Source of the DNA: Sycon ciliatum
Lineage: Eukaryota; Porifera; Calcarea; Leucosolenida; Sycettidae
NCBI RefSeq assembly: GCF_964019385.1
Contig: NC_088647.1
Coordinates: forward strand, 17,631,728-17,695,727
Direction of reading: 5' to 3'
Length of the DNA stretch: 64,000 nucleotides
The notes beneath the pieces were generated by a model. It worked only from the letters and a program-made list of their open reading frames with translations. It was not told the DNA's origin and made no database searches. Below, piece by piece: positions 1-10,512 of this stretch. Numbering within the stretch: position 1 is the stretch's first letter; every line of letters begins with the position of its first letter. The position numbers and the translations under genes were made by a program.

Positions 1-10
1 GGTCAGAAGT

Positions 11-1014
11 CTATACTCTGGACCTTCTGCCAATGCTCCTCTGAAATAACCAGGTGGGCATACGCCAGACCAAAATACCGCGCAGCAGATACTGAACATT
101 TGACGTGACACTGCGGTCCTCGCACCATTTAGCGATTGCATTTGCAGAGCAACCGACATCAACACGGCCAACGTAGACGGCTTTACACTTCAGCCGACTG
201 GCACCCCTTGACCTCTCGTGCTTGCGTGCAGGGCGCTGATAGGAAGATGTCACCGTTGTGTGCATTGCTGGCTCCGTTACTGAGCCTGGATACTTCCTTT
301 CTGGTACAGCCTGGGCAGCCTGGGCACGAAAGCCGTGGGTAGCCGGCGCGGCCGCAGCCCTGGAGTAGGAGTCGGGGTGCAACGGTGCCTGGCACGCACC
401 CACAGCCTGCGCAGGTCCTGGATGCACTCGTGGTGAAGGACTGGCACATGCTGGTTGGGTGCCGACCAGGCACTCCTCCAGCCTCCTCACTCGACTGCAA
501 GCTACGTCCGCGCTAGCAGCCACACATCAGATCTCTTCGCCTTGCGACCTGATCGCTTGCTGCAAGGGCTGAGTATCCGTCTTTTCAAGTCTTTTTTCAA
601 GAATAGTAAGTCGAGAGTCTAAGCCGTTACATGAGTTACGGACGACTGACACCTCCTCACGGATATTAGCAATGGAGTCCAGGACCCTTTCCATGCGCTC
701 CTCCAAAAGGTCGCTCATGCAGGTGCGGAACTGTTTCAGGAGGTGGTCCGCATTTGCGATGCCAACAGAGTCGAGTTTGGGGAGCTGTTTCGGCGACTTT
801 CGACCGGTATCAACGCCAACGCTGGAAGCAACACTCTCTGGTGACTCCGACAGCTCTCCCAGGTCACACACAGGTCGAATCTGTACATCTGCGCAATCCC
901 TAACAGCACTCGCACCAACATGCCCCGCTTCAGAGAGGCATCACTTGCTGGCGTTCCAGCTAGAGCCTCCATGGCCCGCATCATCCCCTGTAACGACATG
1001 ATCACTCGCCACAA
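11..1014 (-). mobile_element. ORF1-like remnant of a non-LTR retrotransposon
   Basis: On the minus strand one frame runs from about 871 down to 11, interrupted only by a TGA at 527-529. The part before the TGA has a heptad-rich coiled-coil stretch (FRTCMSDLLEERMERVLDSI onward). The part after it is Pro/Ala-rich and ends in a short region (KAVYVGRVDVGCSANAI) that resembles the RRM-like fold of LINE ORF1 proteins. Upstream, in another frame, 736-1014 reads as a possible N-terminal piece (MSLQGMMRAMEALAGTP), suggesting a frameshift. Coiled coil plus RRM-like order is typical of ORF1 proteins of CR1/L2/L1-type elements; this assignment is by pattern only. It lies antisense in what is probably an intron of the reductase gene, and the window edge cuts it. 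Confidence 0.45.
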
Positions 1015-1523
1015 CAGCGCAACTCCGCAGAAACGCGAACCGAACTAGCCAAACCTAGATGTAGCGAAGCTTGTACTCGTATCGCTGTCTGTACTCCGAA
1101 GCGAGCGCACATGCCATGTATCGGTGACCACAGTCCAGCAGGAGGTGCGGAACGGTAGGTGAGACCTCCGACAGCTCTAACACGCCACACAGGCAAACTA
1201 CTCTACCACAGTCCACTGTCCAAAGCGGACCAGCATGGCCGCTCCCCAGCAAGCCAGCAACAGAAGCAGGAAATCGCGAGAAACTGCAATGGCCACCAGG
1301 CAAACAAGCAGACCATCTGGCTAGAAAAATGGTCTTGGATACCGAACCACGGAATAGTAGTGTTTCTACCGTGCTTGTCACTCGTCTATTTATGTACATT
1401 GGTTCATGCAGCTCTTTTCCTTTGAGCACTTCGAACACCTGGCCTTAACTTCCAACCACACTGCAATTTGATCAGGAGAAAATTGATAAATGTGTGCATA
1501 TAATTATTTTTGTTTGCTTGTGT

Positions 1524-1706
1524 TTGTGTGTGCGTGTGTGTGTGTGCGTGTGCATGTGTGTTTGCGTGCGATTGTGTGTATGTGTGTACGATGTGTGTGT
1601 ATGTGTGTGTGTGTGTGTGTACATGTATGCATGTGTGTGTGTGTGTGTTTGCGTGTGTGCATGTATGCATGTGTGTGTGTGTGTGTGTGTGTGTTTGAGT
1701 GTGTGT
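1524..1706. repeat. (TG)n microsatellite, imperfect
   Basis: A TG-rich tract with interspersed CG, CA and TA variants. It ends about 8 bases before the acceptor of the reductase exon at 1715, so it forms part of the intron's 3' end. Apparent Cys/Val or His/Thr ORFs here are artefacts of the repeat. Confidence 0.9.
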
Positions 1707-1714
1707 CTCCACAG

Positions 1715-3937
1715 CTCTCCATGCCGTCAATGTCGGGAGCACCTTGGCGCTGCTCGACATGGCATGTCGTGGCCGGCCGAAGCGAATGCACTTTGTGTCG
1801 TCGGTGGGCGTATTGGGTGGGCAGCCGGGAGATCCCCTGTTCACAGAGAATGATACCTGTAGCCAGCACAGGTAATAGATGATATGCCAAATAACGTGTA
1901 ACTAGACTTTGGAGGGCATTGCAGAGTAGTTGCATACAAAGTTCAAAGTTGTACGGTTACCTGTGACTAGTATTCCTGCAGAGCTCAGGCCAGGGTCTAC
2001 CATGTACACATTGTAGTATAATGTGTATGCAACTTGTGTGCAATGCCCTCTCAAGTCTAGTTGCACGTTATTTGGCATACCATCTATTTGTTTGTTTGTT
2101 TAGCTTTATTTTGATTAATCCAGGGCTGTGGCTCCAGGCTCCTTAACAGATTTTAACCGTAGAAATGAAGCACTTTTGCACACCAGACATTCGTGCAGGG
2201 GCTGTATGGTGATAATCCATCCATCACACGCCTTATGTGTCAGTGAATGGGTGTGAACAAATGTGTGCATGTGTGTGAGGTTATATAATTATTATAGTGT
2301 GAGCAAGATTATGCACTACATTGATTCATATTTTCACGGGATCTTGAGGTCAGTGCCGCGGACCATACGCATGGAGAGTGTGTATAGCCTCCATTGGCTG
2401 TGCAGGCTTCACAAGATGAAGTGTTTGAATACACTCTGCACTATCCTGTTGCTCTCAGATTGGCACTGCTGAGCGGCTACAGTCAGACTAAGTACGTCTG
2501 CGAAGAGCTGTTGCGAGTTGCGGTGCTAGAGCGAGGCTGTCCTATCTCCATCTCCAGGTAAGCGTCTTGGAAGTTTTTTAATGTCCAGAAATGAAGGAAA
2601 GACTAGACGCACATCATCTTCTTCCAGTGGCTGCAAACACGTCTTGTTGATATGTGCAGCATTGTGTACATGGATGTGTTTCTGGCTTGTTTGTGCCCTG
2701 TTTCAGGCCCGGCCTGGTTGGAGCGGATTCGGTGACGGGCGATTCGAATCATCGTGACTGGCTCTACTGGCTGCTGCGCGGCGTTGTGGAACTTGGCACC
2801 GCACCGACGGGTCATGGCAGTGACGAAAAGTTGATCAGCGTTGTCAATGTGGACTATGTGGCGGCAGCCACTGTGAGCATCGCGGCATCGCTTACGAATG
2901 GTAAGCAGTCGCGGCCTTCTTTGACCATTCTTTTCTTCAAAGTACTGTTAGCAAAAGTACGTTGATTATGCCTGTGGAACTGCGCCGTACGTCCCATTTT
3001 CGAAGCCCATGTCACAGTGTGCATTCACCTTTGCACCAATATGCTATGGGTTTGTTTTCTCCTTTTCTGGCCCAGTATCTGTGCATAATACTTTTCTACC
3101 AAATATGAATTTATCTTACTGCAGCTGACGGCAAAGAGCTTCCGGTGTACCATTTGGTCCCGGACAGTTCGGAGAAGGCATGTTCGTGGAAAGACATTCT
3201 GGGGTACCTGTGTAGCTTTGGCTACCAGATCAAGGACAGTGGTAAGTGTACCTGACGCATTTAAAAGCAGTCTTAGGAATAGCAGAGCTGTAGGACGAGT
3301 GCCTGATCGTCTTCTTGTGGACACGCAGTCCAGTATGAGTTTATTCACAGTGGTCTTGTAGTCTCCTTTCTGCAGCCATTCCCTGTGTTCACTACGCCGA
3401 AGATCAATTCCTCTTTCCAGTACCTACTTGTTGCCTTTTGGAGTATATATTTCGTAGGTTTATGGTCCCACCGCTTTAGGAGCCGTGTCTGCGCCTTTGA
3501 TCCTGTGAGGGTGGTGGCGTTCCTACGGATGCGGAACACTCGGTCAAACTGAAACGCGAAACGTGAATTTATTAAATTGTTCTATTGCTGATCATCTGCA
3601 GTTCTTAGTCTCTATCACTTAGGTGTATTTCCTCCTGTTGTTGAATGCAGATTATGCCAGTTTCCGTCAGTCCGTCCAAGCAGCCAGCCAGCAAGGTGAC
3701 CTGACAGCATCGTCCCTGCTGCTCTTGCTGCCTGCCAGAGGTGGCCTTGCCTCCAGTCACCGCTACTCCAGCACCAAAACACAGGATGCGCTCCGTGGCG
3801 CGGGCATGAAGCAGACGCCAGTGACGCCTGGCCAGGAATACTACCACTCCTACTTCCTGCGCCTTGTCATGCACGGTGCGCTGCCAGCAACGGCTGCGTC
3901 AAAGCCTCTTCTCGAGAACCCAACTGTGGATGTGTAA
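1715..3937 (+). CDS. Thioester reductase-like (extended SDR) domain, 3' exons of a larger gene
   Basis: Five exons join with consistent phase: 1715-1871, 2459-2557, 2707-2900, 3125-3241 and 3651-3937 (TAA stop). All introns are GT-AG. Exon 1 holds NVGSTLALLDMA and HFVSSVGV, the central Rossmann strand region. Exon 2 has GYSQTKYVCEELL, containing the SDR catalytic YxxxK. Exon 3 starts at RPGLVGADSVTGDSN and carries the substrate-loop and VNVDYVAAA segment. Exons 4-5 give the C-terminal cap (SWKDILGYLCSFGYQI). This order fits the NAD(P)-dependent reductase (NAD_binding_4) domain that ends aminoadipate-reductase, CAR and NRPS-like proteins, where it reductively releases a thioester-bound acyl group. 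The nucleotide-binding GxxGxxG and any adenylation or carrier domains must lie left of the window, so the whole protein cannot be named. Confidence 0.75.
1881..2083. repeat. Imperfect inverted repeat (hairpin) in the reductase intron
   Basis: About 57 bases at 1881-1937 (ATGCCAAATAACGTG to GTTGCATAC) recur as reverse complement at 2025-2083, with a loop of about 90 bases. It begins only ten bases after the exon donor. It looks like a small foldback element or MITE; no target duplication was resolved. Confidence 0.6.
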
Positions 3938-4827
3938 ACATGATGTTACGGAATTACAGCCTTACTATGCCCCGGGACCGGGACGCTGGAACACAAAGGA
4001 CAAGTATTTGTTTACCTTAGGTATGGAAATTATTCACATACTTGAACTAAGACACGACAAAAAAACATTGACTTCAACTCAAAGGGAGGAACAGACAAGA
4101 CGCAAGATCCACAGACTCACGCCGCTGATGCTTATATCACATGTGCACGCGAGACCAGAGACAGTTTGGAGAATGTCATCGCACAGGAAAACACTAAAAT
4201 CACCGTCCTGCAAAAATGGACATGGCCATATATGGATTGAGATACATGTATTGGTCATCAAGAATAGTTTTTTTTGCAGATGCTAGGAATACATTGGTTC
4301 ATAACTGTCTAAACTTGAGTGCAATCATATGCACAGAGTATATATGATAAGGTTTCGTAGAATTTTTAACAAATCAGAGAAAACGTTACGCATACATGTA
4401 CAGCTTGTTCAAATGATCGTTGTACGATCTAAATGCACTGAAACGTTTCTATTGCAGTTTGCAGCATCGGACTTTAGTTTTGATGATTTCGAATAGGGCA
4501 CACTGATATACATACAGTCATGCCTGCTGGATGCTTATACATAATTATACTTGCTGTGGTATTACACAGTATAGCTCTTACACACAGTGTAGTACCAAGC
4601 CAAGGAAGCAGATCAGTACGTATCATTGCCCGGCTAAAGATTTACACTGTTGAAAAATCACGGCTGGCCCGTGTCTAACCAAAACACGATCTTTGATTTG
4701 CACAATTTACTCACACTTTATTTTTGAAGCTTTCTCGCCTTTGTTTTATGATGCGCAGCAACTCATGGACTTTTTTAGCCAGTTTTGTACACACACACAT
4801 GTACGTGTGTGTGTGTGTATGTTTGTA

Positions 4828-4885
<58 letters not shown>

Positions 4886-5730
4886 ATGTACTTTATCCCT
4901 CATGATGCCCTCGTGGGTGAAAATTTGGAAAACAATCGTTGTACGTAGTGTAGGACTGTTCGTGTGTTGTGGATCGGAGGTGGAGTGGATACAATCTACA
5001 TGTACTAACTTTAGTTAGGCATACTCTACTGCTAGTTGCTGCATGCATGCACATGTACACGTGCATAATCTGCAAACAAGAATCAGCACCTGGCCAAGGC
5101 TTCTAGTTTTTGGTTTTGATCAGTCAGACTTACTTGCATACATGGACTGGTGACTTTGGAAATAATTCGACTGACTTATAGTACTACTGTGAGGGGCACC
5201 TAGAAAGTTAGATAGGAACCGTGTTTAGATAGGGACTGTTAGGGCAGGGGTAGATCTACCTAAGGGGGCCGGGCCGGGGGGGGGGGGGGGAGGAGGTACC
5301 CTGCAGAAGAGATACCTGTGCACTGACTGGGTCTACACTCCGACTACCGACTACTGATAACGTTAGTACAAGAAGTACAAGAAGTAGTATGATACTGAGC
5401 TCTAGCTTGTGCGTACTGTAGTATTGCTAATACAACAATAGTGCCGGGGTCCATTGTCATAAGGCTTTTGCCTGTTTTGATTCCCACTATAAATAAAGTA
5501 TTCAACAACAACAACAACAACAACAACAACAAAATAGCTATGGCTATCGTGAGAATAAAGATTTTAAAACAACAACAACAAATACATAGTCACCATGGTC
5601 ACTGCATTGCACAAATATTAATTATTTTAATTTCTTGTTTTGTCTCCAACTGCACTGCGCATGCTGCACTGGAAAAACAAATGTCAACCACAAATGCAGG
5701 GTCAGCACTGGACGACAGCTAGCTAGCAGC
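3938..5730. other. Intergenic stretch downstream of the reductase gene
   Basis: No convincing exon was found. It holds a (TG)n tract at about 4803-4884, a poly-G run at about 5277-5290, and (AAC)n tracts at about 5503-5531 and 5569-5581. Short ORFs across these tracts are repeat translations. Confidence 0.6.
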
Positions 5731-5822
5731 GAGTCGTAAAAGCCCTTGCTTTTACGACTCCCTGGCCGTGAGCTAGCAAGGAGTCCGAGTCGTAACATAC
5801 CGATATTTTACGACTCCTTGGG
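5731..5822. repeat. Two adjacent short hairpins
   Basis: 5731-5760 is a perfect hairpin, GAGTCGTAAAAGC, a CCTT loop, then the exact complement. A second hairpin with related sequence (AAGGAGT ... TTACGACTCCTT) follows at about 5777-5820. The shared GAGTCGTAA core suggests a small foldback repeat or MITE remnant just left of the TTAA-type stack. Confidence 0.55.
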
Positions 5823-5861
5823 CAACAGCGAACTCTGCAGCCTGCTTACAATGACACTTAA

Positions 5862-7587
5862 AGGGGAAGTTAAAGGGGAAGTATACCCTAAAATCAAATT
5901 TTCACCAGTTGTAGTCTTCTGGGTGCTGAGTCGAATGGTCTTGGTCCGAGGAAGCTGCGACGCTCCCTTCCTACTTGAATCCCAATCGAACTCGCGCACT
6001 TCCACCGAAACTGGGTGACTGCGCCCTACTAGATGGGGATTTGTATGCAAAATGTCACTAAAAGCGCCATTTCGTTCTTATAAAAGCACGGATGACCGCG
6101 ATTGGCCCATATGTTGTAGTCTTTTGGACGCTGAATCGACTGGTTTTGGTCCGAAAAGGCTGCGATGCAGCATTCCTCCTTTATTCCCAATCGAACATGG
6201 TTGAACAAGCGGTCACGTGCTCCTGCGTACACCAGTCACCTGGTCACCGTGCCTGCAGGGTACAACTTACTAGCCTGTTTGACCTTTTTTGGGTGCAGTC
6301 CTGTCACTCGAGTTGAACTCGAGTTGAACCTTGGTGTGAAATTTGTCACCTGCTGGCGCGGTGACCAGGTGATTTGGGCACCCAGGAGCACGTGACCGCT
6401 TGTTCAACCATGTTCGATTGGGAATAAAGGAGGAACGCTGCATCGCAGCCTTTTCGGACCAAAACCAGTCGACTCAGCGTCCACAAGACTACAACATATG
6501 GGCCAATCGCGGTCATCCGTGCTTTTATAAGAACGAAATGGCGCTTTTAGTGACATTTTGCATACAAATCCCCATCTAGTAGGGCGCAGTCACCCAGTTT
6601 CGGTGGAAGTGCGCGAGTTCGATTGGGATTCAAGTAGGAAGGGAGCGTCGCAGCTTCCTCGGACCAAGACCATTCGACTCAGCGCCCAGAAGACTACAAC
6701 TGGTGAAAATTTGATTTTAGGGTATACTTCCCCTTTAAGGCAAAAATTAAAATTTCACCAGTTGTAGTCTTCGGGGTGCTGAGTCGAATGGTCTTGGTCC
6801 GAGAAAGCTGAGACGCTCCCTTCCTACTTGAATCCCAATCGAACTCGCGCACTTCCACCCAAACTGGGTGACTGCGCCCTACTAGATGGGGATTTGTATG
6901 CAAAATGTCACTAAAAGCGCCGTTTCGTTCTTATAAAAGCACGGATGACCGCGATTGGCCCATATGTTGTAGTCTTTTGGACGCTGAGTCGACTGGTTTT
7001 GGTCCGAAAAGGCTGCGATGCAGCGTTCCTCCTTTATTCCCAATCGAACATGGCTGAACAAGCGGTCGCGTGCTCCTGCGTACACCAGTCGGCTGGTCAC
7101 CGTGCCTGCAGGGTACAACTTACTAGCCTGTTTGACCTTTTTTGGGTGCAGTCCTGTCACTCGAGTTGAACTCAAGTTGAATCTTGGTGTGAAAGTTGTC
7201 GCCTGCTGGCGTGGTGACCAGGTGATTTGGGCACCCAGGAGCACGTGACCGCTTGTTCAGCCATGTTCGATTGGGAATAAAGGAGGAACGCTGCATCGCA
7301 GCCTTTTCGGACCAAAACCAGGCGACTCAGCGTCCAAAAGACTGCAACATATGGGCCAATCGCGGTCATCCGTGCTTTTATAAGAACGAAACGGCGCTTT
7401 TAGTGACATTTTGCATACAAATCCCCATCTAGTAGGGCGCAGTCACCCAGTTTCGGTGGAAGTGCGCGAGTTCGATTGGGATTCAAGTAGGAAGGGAGCG
7501 TCTCAGCTTCCTCGGACCAAGACCATTCGACTCAGCACCCCGAAGACTACAACTGGTGAAATTTTAATTTTTGCCTTAACTTCCCCT
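5862..7587. mobile_element. Foldback TTAA element FB2 (interrupted by FB1)
   Basis: Both termini read AGGGGAAGTTAAGGCAAAAA inward, and the element is flanked by TTAA at 5858-5861 and 7588-7591. Its left end (5862-5869) is separated from its body (6739-7587) because FB1 inserted into the TTAA that lies inside the terminus. The body is a long inverted repeat with arms of roughly 350-400 bases and no plausible protein. TTAA target sites and 5'-RGG ends are typical of Kolobok-type DNA transposons, so this is probably a non-autonomous Kolobok-like element; mobilisation in trans is inferred. Confidence 0.75.
5874..6734. mobile_element. Foldback TTAA element FB1 nested in FB2
   Basis: An 861-base foldback with ends AGGGGAAGTATACCC and GGGTATACTTCCCCT, flanked by TTAA at 5870-5873 and 6735-6738. 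The arms (about 5874-6225 and 6383-6734) are almost perfect reverse complements. Each arm itself contains two diverged direct subrepeats of about 85 bases, each with the motif GAGTCGAATGGTCTTGG or a close variant. ORFs called inside are mirror images from the two arms and are not genes. Confidence 0.8.
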
Positions 7588-7591
7588 TTAA

Positions 7592-10508
7592 GGTGGCAGT
7601 CTGGGTTCGCGGCCCGACCGCATGAACACAGCCGTAACTTCCATAATAATTGATGAATTTTGCTCAAATCTTGACCACATACCCAGTGTATTTCACTAAG
7701 TCCAATGAAGTATAAATCAAGCTCACACATGGGAATCCGCAGGCACAATAGTCAAATCTGCGATTATGCCGTACCACCAATACCTTAGACGCAATATGCA
7801 AACGCAGAAAGAAGCTGGGTAGAAACTGAGTGCTCCACAGGATTTCCTTCACATATACCTAGGTGCTAAGTGGAGCGGAATTTTGAAATCATATTCAGAA
7901 CAAAGTACTCAAGCTGTCAAACAAAAATCATGCAATCGCGCAAAATTTAGGCCCTCGATCAGTAGCACTTTACTCAAAGCTACTAGACAAATATAAAAAT
8001 CCATGACACTTAGCACCTTGATAAATGCTCACAGTTTCCAAAAATGTATGGTTTATGGGGTCTGTGACTTACAGGTTCTTTGCTACGCTGTCTAAGAGGT
8101 ACGGGACTCAGTGGAAAATGGAGAAAAAAAGTGCTCTGTGCAAGTACAGATGGAGGTATGTCTGTCCAACTAGAACTTACTAGAACTTAGTCGAAGCCAC
8201 CAGCTTCATATGTCAAACCTTCTTCCTCTTGCTGCTCATCCTGGATGCCCTTCCTGATCCTCCTTCGCTTCTTTCGTGACCTCTTCCCTTCTTCTGACTT
8301 CTTTCTGGCAGCATGTGCCTGTCTCTCACGGTCTAGCAGCTTGATGAGACGTGTCGTATGGTATCCAGTAGGGAGGCCCATCTCGTCCAGAACGCGTTTC
8401 ACTGCCACACCTCCATCATTGAACCAGGCCACGGCCAGGTAGACGCACATCTGGACAGTGGGAGCGGATGCAAAGCCTGTCTTTGGACACAACTGCCACA
8501 CGAGTCCATTGAACGCTTCGTTGCGATTCTGCGTAGCACCCTTCTGGCAGCGCTCGAGCAAACTCCGGTCGGACAACCGAATGTAGACCGGCTTCAGTTC
8601 CTTCCATACTGCCTCTGGCAGGATATTGTGGTGGGCGTAGACATCACCACCTGCCTGTTGCTGCTGCCATCTACACCAGCTGTTAATTCCAGGCGGACAA
8701 TACTGGTGCTGAGGTTTACTGTCGCTGGATGCACGATGCATGAGGGATGCCCATATGGCCCTGGCCATGGCTTGCAAGTCTCCGCTGTTGTTCCGCACAG
8801 CCATGCCATAGTAGGCTTGCAGCTTGTTGATCATGGCATCCGTGAGGCGACCACGTCCGCCTATAGTGCGCCCATCAGCAAGCTTCTTGCCCGCAAGGTT
8901 TTTCTTCAGCTTTCTTAGGCTGGTACCGATGCGTTTTTGAACGTGGCCGACACATTCCTCCTTGACTACAGGCACCTCGGGCCCATACGGACAAGCGTCA
9001 CGCACAGCCTTAAAACTCTTGGTATCTCCATCACCAATGTAGGTGGTGTACCTCAGCTTGCGGCTCTCAAAGGACCTGGCCCACAGAGTCTTGGCGGCTG
9101 CACTCTCCATGGCAGGAGCTGATACAGTGGTGTTGACTGAGGAATCGTGTTCGGCAATCTGTCGATCATAGTCATCTTTGGTTAGCTCTCCCTTCTCTTT
9201 TCTAGACGCCAAGTGCGTGCACTTGTGGCAAAACTTTGAAAGCACTTCGCAGTCCACCACTTTGCCGACATCATATGCAATTATAGTGAAGGCTCCGAAG
9301 AGCGATGCGAATCCTCGGCGCATCCAGGTACCGTCATAGGAAGCAGCGATATCGCTACCCCCATCTGCTGCGGACACTGCTTTCTCAGCTGCCTCAGTCA
9401 TGCTACGCTCAGCGACGCTCTTGGACGCGGAATGCAGGCCTTTAGCATGGCTGTAAAATGTCGACCGACTCATAGGTGATGGCATATTCAGTGCACCCGC
9501 CAGCTTTACCATTGATTGACGTCCACGGCCAATCAGTCGCATTCCGAATACTGCTCGTCTGTGCACCTCCCAGACCCGATTGAACTTCTTGGACATAAAT
9601 TCGCTTGCTATGTCGCCGCAGTTAACACAGGAAAGCTCCAGGCATGATGCAAGGCCTCCCCGTTGCGATTCGCTGATCGTGACTGCGCCATTACAGCCAC
9701 TGCAACAAACTGCAGCTGACAAAAGCTGCTGAAGGCACTCGAGATCAATCAGGCGAAATCCATGCGCCCCTTCCTCACACTCTTCATCCAAGTCACTGTC
9801 GGAGGAACTGCTGTCGACTTCACCGCCACTTCCATCACTATCGCTGCTTGAAGACGTGGCTTCAGCTGACACTTCAAGGTCGTCATCAGACAGTGGCAAG
9901 TCAGGAATTTGTTCTGCAGGCGAAATTTTACCAGAGGGAGCCTTCGGCGCCTGAGACACTCCATAGAACGTTCTTTTCCTTTTCTTAGATCGTCCGGGCT
10001 TTCCCTTGGCTCTAGACTTCCCCATAGTAGCCAACGAAGGGGTTAGCTCCAAGAAACAATTACTCCAAAACAATTACTCAAAAGTAACTAGTTTCAACAG
10101 CAGAGCGATCAGCTGAGATCATGAGAGTCGAAATTTGAATTTTTTTTGAATTTGCGCATGCGCAAAAGTTATCTTGGTTGCCATGGTGACAAACATCGTG
10201 CGCGGCTGTCAGTCTGCAGCGCAGAGGAGTACCAGGAGTCGCTCCTGAAAATTTTAATGAAATCGCTCAAAGATTGACGGTAAAAATCGGAATAGTGTGC
10301 AAACCTAAATTTTGTAGAAATTTGCTGATATTTCAGTATTTCAAAAACAATTGTGCAGACTTTGCGCGGCTATATCTCCGGAAGGAAGCACCCGATTACG
10401 CTCAAATTTTCAGGATAAACCCTTTGGACCATACACAAGACGCTGCCAGTGAAAAAATACAGAAAATCGAAACTTTGTTTTTTGACCCTCTGAACCCAGA
10501 CTGCCACC
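7592..10508 (-). mobile_element. Autonomous TTAA-type DNA transposon with Mutator/Kolobok-like transposase
   Basis: Perfect 17-base terminal inverted repeats, GGTGGCAGTCTGGGTTC at 7592-7608 and its complement at 10492-10508, are flanked by TTAA at 7588-7591 and 10509-10512. The single long ORF is on the minus strand. It abuts FB2 and shares its right TTAA. Classical MULEs make 9-11-base target duplications, so TTAA plus a GG start points to the Kolobok superfamily, even though the transposase resembles the domain databases call Mutator-like. Intact ends, a 4-base TSD and an intact ORF suggest recent or possible activity. Confidence 0.88.
8187..10073 (-). CDS. Mutator/Kolobok-like DDE transposase, intact (628 codons)
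   Basis: An uninterrupted 628-codon ORF inside matching inverted repeats. The start is uncertain: Met17 (10025) sits directly before a basic, NLS-like stretch (KSRAKGKPGRSKKRKR) and may be the true start. An acidic/serine region spans about residues 60-105. A zinc-ribbon-like Cys set (CCSGC near 123-127, CVNC near 149-152) follows. Catalytic candidates are Asp247 (SYDGTW), Asp348 (YIGDGD) and Glu519 (NRNEAFN), giving a DDE arrangement. ECVGHVQKR (373-381) and IGGRGRLTD (404-412) are strongly typical of the metazoan Mutator-like transposase domain. The C-terminus is Lys/Arg-rich (586-609). It should cut and paste DNA bearing the flanking 17-base repeats. No frameshift or missing catalytic residue is seen. 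Confidence 0.88.
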   Translation of the reverse strand: MFWSNCFLELTPSLATMGKSRAKGKPGRSKKRKRTFYGVSQAPKAPSGKISPAEQIPDLPLSDDDLEVSAEATSSSSDSDGSGGEVDSSSSDSDLDEECEEGAHGFRLIDLECLQQLLSAAVCCSGCNGAVTISESQRGGLASCLELSCVNCGDIASEFMSKKFNRVWEVHRRAVFGMRLIGRGRQSMVKLAGALNMPSPMSRSTFYSHAKGLHSASKSVAERSMTEAAEKAVSAADGGSDIAASYDGTWMRRGFASLFGAFTIIAYDVGKVVDCEVLSKFCHKCTHLASRKEKGELTKDDYDRQIAEHDSSVNTTVSAPAMESAAAKTLWARSFESRKLRYTTYIGDGDTKSFKAVRDACPYGPEVPVVKEECVGHVQKRIGTSLRKLKKNLAGKKLADGRTIGGRGRLTDAMINKLQAYYGMAVRNNSGDLQAMARAIWASLMHRASSDSKPQHQYCPPGINSWCRWQQQQAGGDVYAHHNILPEAVWKELKPVYIRLSDRSLLERCQKGATQNRNEAFNGLVWQLCPKTGFASAPTVQMCVYLAVAWFNDGGVAVKRVLDEMGLPTGYHTTRLIKLLDRERQAHAARKKSEEGKRSRKKRRRIRKGIQDEQQEEEGLTYEAGGFD

Positions 10509-10512
10509 TTAA

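Noticed and set aside
1490..1882. Cys/Val and His/Thr ORFs over the TG tract
   Set aside because: Translations of a microsatellite; the only coding part is the reductase exon at 1715-1871.
6029..7369. Families of near-identical 65-120-codon ORFs on both strands
   Set aside because: They are mirror translations of the FB1/FB2 foldback arms, with no codon-level sign of selection.
8245..8918. Plus-strand ORFs opposite the transposase
   Set aside because: Antisense shadows of the 628-codon minus-strand gene.
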